NCBI GenBank assembly: GCA_047974375.1
Contig: JBKECF010000002.1
Location: 1 to 64,000, forward strand
Source: JBKECF01 sp047974375
Lineage (GTDB): Bacteria > Bacillota > Clostridia > Lachnospirales > CAMZNU01
DNA: 64,000 bases
Direction of reading: 5' to 3'
The notes beneath the pieces were generated by a model. It was not told the DNA's origin. It did no database searches and worked only from the letters and a program-made list of their open reading frames with translations. Made by a program: the position numbers and the translations under genes. Positions 60,437 to 64,000 of the stretch are shown piece by piece (position 1 is the first letter of the stretch; every line of letters starts with the position of its first letter).

Positions 60437-62230
60437 TTGTACAAGAAAAAACCATACTCTGAATCTTCCCTATGGGAAAACTGCAATGGTGGCCAACCTT
60501 CACTGGTCGGAAACTCCGTTTCCTGCTCGTGTATGCGACCAACACCACGGTTCTACAGAGAATATATAAGAATAACAATATATAAAAAATCCATTGCTGT
60601 TTTAATGTTTACAATGGCAATTATATTAGCAATTTTACTTCTTGGATATTTCTACAATGTATCTACCAATGTTAAAAAAGAAAATAATAATAAAAGACTT
60701 AGTATTATAGAAATATTATCAAAAAGTGAGGATTTTTTAATAAATACAGACATTGACCTTACAAAAATAGACGGAAAATATGAACTAAACAAAAAAAGAT
60801 CCATCTACGAAAAGTTTTATAACACCTTTGAAAAAAGTCTAGTTAAACCGAATATATATATCTTCACTTCAGATAATATAAATTTATTAAATAAATATAT
60901 AACTATACCAAAAGGGGTAAAAATATATAGTAAAAATTGGGGCGTTTTTAGGGAACTAAATAACAGCGATAATGTAATAACAACAGTTGCAGTTGATACT
61001 GCCCATAGCAAAAAACTTAGATATTTAAAACTAGGTAGAACTATAAAAAAAGACAGCACTGTTGTTGGATATGTATTTTTAACTTTTGAAGAAAAAGAGG
61101 TGGTAAAGCTTTTTGAGAAATATACAACAGAAACTACTATCACTGATGAAACTGGAAGCTTTTTTTATAATCAAATAGGTATTCCAAGTAGAATCTATAA
61201 TAAAATAAGCGATGCATTTGGGCACAAAGATGGAATAGTTACTTTAGAAAAAAATAAATGCTATATAAATTTTTTAGAACTAGATAAATATGGATTGGTC
61301 TTGTACTCAGGCGATGATTTTAGCAATATGAGGGAACTACTATTAGGGGCGTTTATTGTTTTTTTAGTAATCCTTTTTGTACTTTGTTTAAGTTTATACT
61401 ATGGTACAAATAGTATTTCAAAAATAGGCACACAGCATTTAGATGAACTAAGAAAAGCTTTCCTTGTAGCAGAAGATGGAAACTTAGACGATTATTCTTT
61501 TAAAAGCTCTTACAATGAGTTTTTGTTAATTGAAGACTCCTATAATACAATGCTGAGAAGTTTAAGAAAACAAATAGAAAGAAATAAAGAAATTTCATAT
61601 ATTTTAGTTAATACAACAATTAGTGATTTAAAAGCGCAATTCGAACCACATTTTTTATTTAATACATTGGAAACTATAAGAGTTATGTGTAAAATTGACC
61701 CTAAAGTTGCCGAAAAAATGATTTTGAAATTATCAAGGCTATTAAGGTATAGTTTAAACTATCGCTTTGAAGATGTTAGACTTGACCGAGATATAGTAAA
61801 CATAGAAAATTACCTGTCTATATTAAAATTTAGATTTAACAAAAAGTTTAAATATGAAATAAAAATTGACCAAGAAGTAAAAAGTTGCTTAATCCCAAGG
61901 TTAATTGTGCAACCCTTAATAGAAAATTCAGCAAAATATGGCATGGGTGAAAATAATATTTTGAATATAGAAATATCCGCATATAGATATGAGAACTCGC
62001 TTATTATAGATTGCACAGATAACGGAGTGGGTATAGAAGAGAATAAACTAAATGAAATTCGGGAAATGATGAAAAATGGACAAAACACTTCAGAGCATTT
62101 TGGAATTTATAATATTCATCGAATGCTAATTTTAAAATACGGAGAAGAATATGGTTTGGAAATTTCCAGCGAAAAAAATGTTAAGACATTAGTAAGGGCT
62201 ACATTGCCATATATTAGTGGGGAAGAATAA
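60437..62230 (+). CDS. YesM-like sensor histidine kinase with repeat-derived N-terminus
   Basis: The 597-residue kinase has a membrane helix at about 52-71 (SIAVLMFTMAIILAILLLGY), an extracellular sensor (72-290), a second helix at about 295-317 and an RKQIERNKEIS coiled-coil. The His-kinase motif QFEPHFLFNTLE carries His405, and the ATPase part has IVQPLIENSAKYG and DCTDNGVGIEENKL. The first 45 residues are odd: codons 23-35 (60504-60541) are a copy of the structured repeat, giving a Cys-rich segment SVSCSCMRP. The start is TTG after AAAGGTAGG, and no better downstream start exists. It is coupled to the regulator by TAATG and probably senses the AfuABC substrate. Confidence 0.82.
   Translation: MYKKKPYSESSLWENCNGGQPSLVGNSVSCSCMRPTPRFYREYIRITIYKKSIAVLMFTMAIILAILLLGYFYNVSTNVKKENNNKRLSIIEILSKSEDFLINTDIDLTKIDGKYELNKKRSIYEKFYNTFEKSLVKPNIYIFTSDNINLLNKYITIPKGVKIYSKNWGVFRELNNSDNVITTVAVDTAHSKKLRYLKLGRTIKKDSTVVGYVFLTFEEKEVVKLFEKYTTETTITDETGSFFYNQIGIPSRIYNKISDAFGHKDGIVTLEKNKCYINFLELDKYGLVLYSGDDFSNMRELLLGAFIVFLVILFVLCLSLYYGTNSISKIGTQHLDELRKAFLVAEDGNLDDYSFKSSYNEFLLIEDSYNTMLRSLRKQIERNKEISYILVNTTISDLKAQFEPHFLFNTLETIRVMCKIDPKVAEKMILKLSRLLRYSLNYRFEDVRLDRDIVNIENYLSILKFRFNKKFKYEIKIDQEVKSCLIPRLIVQPLIENSAKYGMGENNILNIEISAYRYENSLIIDCTDNGVGIEENKLNEIREMMKNGQNTSEHFGIYNIHRMLILKYGEEYGLEISSEKNVKTLVRATLPYISGEE
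60504..60541 (-). repeat. Fragment of the structured repeat inside the kinase gene
   Basis: On the minus strand this 38-nt segment has the constant part of the repeat hairpin (TGGTCGCATA then CGAGCA) and a stem GGAAAC/GTTTCC with loop GGA and the outer TGGTC/GACCA. It matches 3979-4017, 46199-46236 and 51821-51858 and is read in frame as part of the histidine kinase. Confidence 0.65.
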
Positions 62231-62985
62231 TGCACAAAGCTATAATAGTAGAAGACGAAGATATTATAAGGAAAGGTATGTTACTAGCCATAGACTGGAA
62301 CAAGTTCGGCTTTAACGTAGTTTCAGAAGCTTCAAATGGCAAGGAAGGCCTTGAAATTATTTTAAAAGAAAAGCCGGATTTAGTAGTAACAGACATAAAA
62401 ATGCCGGTAATGGATGGCTTAACAATGATTGCTAAAGCACAAAAAGGACATACTTTTAAAGCCATTATATTATCAAGTTACGGTGAGTTTGACTATACAA
62501 AGAAGGCTATAAATTTGCAAGTATACGACTTTTTAATGAAACCCCTAGATGAAACAGAGCTAGAGGAAATATTAATAAAGTTGCAAAATAGTTTGAACAA
62601 AGATAAAAAATATCATAGTTTTTTTGACATAGAGTATTATAAGTTAAAAGTAAATAATAAAAATTCATATACATATAAAGTTATAGAAATAATAGAAAAA
62701 AATTATAATCAAAAATTAAGCATTGAGCAAATTTCTGACGAATTTGGTGTTAGTAATAGTTATTTAAGTAGGAAATTTAAAAAAGCTACTGAACATACTT
62801 TTTTAGAATTTTTAAATAAATATCGAATAGAACAAGCTCTGGAACTAATGAAAAATCACGAACTTAAAATTTATGAAATTGCTGATAAAACAGGATTTAC
62901 AGATTATAAACATTTCTGTAGTGTATTTAAAAAATACTTAGAACACTCTCCAACAAACTATATAAAGGATAGGTTAGGAGGTTAA
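62230..62985 (+). CDS. YesN-like AraC-type response regulator
   Basis: The 251-residue protein has a complete receiver (1-120): Glu-Asp-Glu at 8-10, phosphoacceptor Asp55 in LVVTDIKMPVMDG, Ser/Tyr switch ILSSYGEFDY and Lys in FLMKPLDE. A C-terminal AraC double HTH follows (KLSIEQISDEFGVSNSYLSRKFKKATEHTFLEFL ... KIYEIADKTGFTDYKHFCSVFKKYLEHSPTNY). It is translationally coupled to the kinase (TAATG) and should activate the AfuABC-like operon when phosphorylated. The usual 500-residue YesN middle domain is absent. Confidence 0.9.
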   Translation: MHKAIIVEDEDIIRKGMLLAIDWNKFGFNVVSEASNGKEGLEIILKEKPDLVVTDIKMPVMDGLTMIAKAQKGHTFKAIILSSYGEFDYTKKAINLQVYDFLMKPLDETELEEILIKLQNSLNKDKKYHSFFDIEYYKLKVNNKNSYTYKVIEIIEKNYNQKLSIEQISDEFGVSNSYLSRKFKKATEHTFLEFLNKYRIEQALELMKNHELKIYEIADKTGFTDYKHFCSVFKKYLEHSPTNYIKDRLGG

Positions 62986-62987
62986 AG

Positions 62988-64000
62988 ATGATTAAATTTG
63001 GAACAGGTGGCTGGCGTGAAATAATAGGTGATAAATTTACAAAAAATAACATAAGAATAATTGCAACAGCTCTTACAAAAATGATGAAAGATGAAAATAA
63101 ACAGGAAAAAGGTTTTATAGTCGGATATGATAGAAGGTTTTTATCCAAGGAAGCTTGTATTTGGATTAGCGAAATCATGGCAGGCCAAGGTATAAAAACT
63201 TTTATTGTACCCTATGGAGCACCAACACCATTAATAATGTATGCTGTAAAAGATTTATGCTGTGATTATGGGGCGATTGTAACAGCCAGTCATAATCCGG
63301 CGATATATAATGGTATAAAACTATTTACAAGGGGTGGTAAAGATGCCAACGAGGTTGTTACCGCAAAACTGGAAACATATATAAACTCGTTAATTTCGGC
63401 AGAAGTTAAAATATTAGATTTTGAAAAAGCAAAAAAAATCGGTTTAATAGAGGAAATAAATCCACAAAATAAATATATTGATTCCATTATCAATTGGATA
63501 AACTTAGAGGAAATTAAAAAAAGAAATATTAAAATAGTATTAGACCCAATGTACGGTGTATCTAAAAATGCCTTGTTAACTATACTTTTAACATCAAGGT
63601 GTTATGTGGATGTAATTAACGAAAACCATGATACCTTATTTGGGGGAAGAATACCGGCTCCATCCGAGAAGGCCCTTAAGGCATTAAAAAATAATGTAAT
63701 AGATAAAAAAGCTGATATAGGAATAGCAACAGATGGAGATGCTGATAGAGTTGGTGTTATTGATGAGAATGGAAATTTTTTACATCCAAATAAAGTTTTG
63801 GTTTTAATATATTATTATTTATTAAATTACAAAGGCTTAAAAGGTGGAGTTGTAAGAAATATAGCCACAACACATTTGTTGGATAAAATAGCCAAGGCAA
63901 GAGGAGAAAAAGCTATAGAAGTACCTGTAGGATTTAAACATATAACAAAGGGCATGGAAGATATTGATGCAATTATAGGAGGTGAATCATCTGGTGGACT
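62988..64000 (+). CDS. Phosphoglucomutase/phosphomannomutase (partial, 3' end outside window)
   Basis: The reading frame starts with ATG 62988 behind AGGAGG, two bp after the regulator stop, and runs off the right edge after 337 codons. It has the alpha-D-phosphohexomutase signature: N-terminal IKFGTGGWREIIGD, the active-site TASHNP with Ser101, the Mg2+ loop TDGDADR (Asp249, Asp251, Asp253) and the sugar-binding GGESSGG near 330. It interconverts hexose 1- and 6-phosphates. Its place after a putative phosphosugar transporter and its two-component system suggests it processes the imported compound. Confidence 0.9.
   Translation, partial: MIKFGTGGWREIIGDKFTKNNIRIIATALTKMMKDENKQEKGFIVGYDRRFLSKEACIWISEIMAGQGIKTFIVPYGAPTPLIMYAVKDLCCDYGAIVTASHNPAIYNGIKLFTRGGKDANEVVTAKLETYINSLISAEVKILDFEKAKKIGLIEEINPQNKYIDSIINWINLEEIKKRNIKIVLDPMYGVSKNALLTILLTSRCYVDVINENHDTLFGGRIPAPSEKALKALKNNVIDKKADIGIATDGDADRVGVIDENGNFLHPNKVLVLIYYYLLNYKGLKGGVVRNIATTHLLDKIAKARGEKAIEVPVGFKHITKGMEDIDAIIGGESSGG

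Noticed and set aside
1..64000. tRNA or rRNA genes
   Set aside because: No cloverleaf with CCA-type ends or rRNA signature sequence was found in the gaps examined.

Overview
The window is about 64 kb of AT-rich DNA (roughly 30% G+C by eye) with strong AGGAGG-type ribosome binding sites, many TTG/GTG starts, TTGACA/TATAAT promoters and hairpin-plus-T-run terminators. This fits a low-GC Clostridia/Lachnospiraceae-like bacterium. A glycyl-radical enzyme with its activase points to a strict anaerobe, FliS to flagella, and a GerMN-domain protein to a (possibly ancestral) spore former. I cannot name the species.

Most of the window is an accessory carbohydrate and amino-acid catabolism region built from separate operons, each with its own regulator or operator. 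From left to right: (1) an amino-sugar/glycoside operon on the minus strand (NagB/AgaI-like deaminase, ROK kinase, GH4, GH3 remnant), 0.1-3.8 kb; (2) a D-amino-acid operon on the minus strand (DUF4127, MalEFG-type transporter, D-Ser dehydratase/D-Thr aldolase-like enzyme, D-aminoacylase, RidA, YheO/DauR-like regulator), 4.2-12.7 kb; (3) a LysR gene divergent from cyuA plus a DAACS transporter, 12.8-16.3 kb; (4) a GH4 alpha-galactosidase divergent from an AraC regulator, 16.6-19 kb; (5) an LplBC-type transporter, GH20 and two cytosolic sulfatases, 19-27.5 kb; (6) a fructan-type locus (FGGY kinase, GH172 pseudogene, two GH32 enzymes, LplBC-type transporter, LacI), 27.8-37.9 kb; (7) a third LplBC-type transporter followed by a glycyl-radical enzyme and activase, two Gfo/Idh dehydrogenases and a large unrecognised cytosolic protein, 38-49.9 kb. 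Convergent to this is an AraC-type regulator with a degenerate receiver. The four sugar transporters have no ATPase of their own and must share one encoded elsewhere.

A short housekeeping stretch follows on the minus strand (fliS, rsmA, a GerMN protein, tmk), then an AT-rich gap with two perfect and several near-match DnaA boxes (55.2-55.4 kb), then a flavodoxin/ferredoxin. The right end is a plus-strand AfuABC-like transporter, a YesM/YesN-like two-component pair and the start of a phosphohexomutase, consistent with phosphorylated-sugar uptake.

The most unusual items are: the glycyl-radical cluster, whose enzyme has a non-standard active-site motif and a repeated 5' leader; and a family of structured intergenic repeats with apparent compensatory changes in a hairpin, one copy of which forms part of the histidine kinase N-terminus. 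Three genes (GH3, GH172, AraC) survive only as remnants, so the region is being remodelled.
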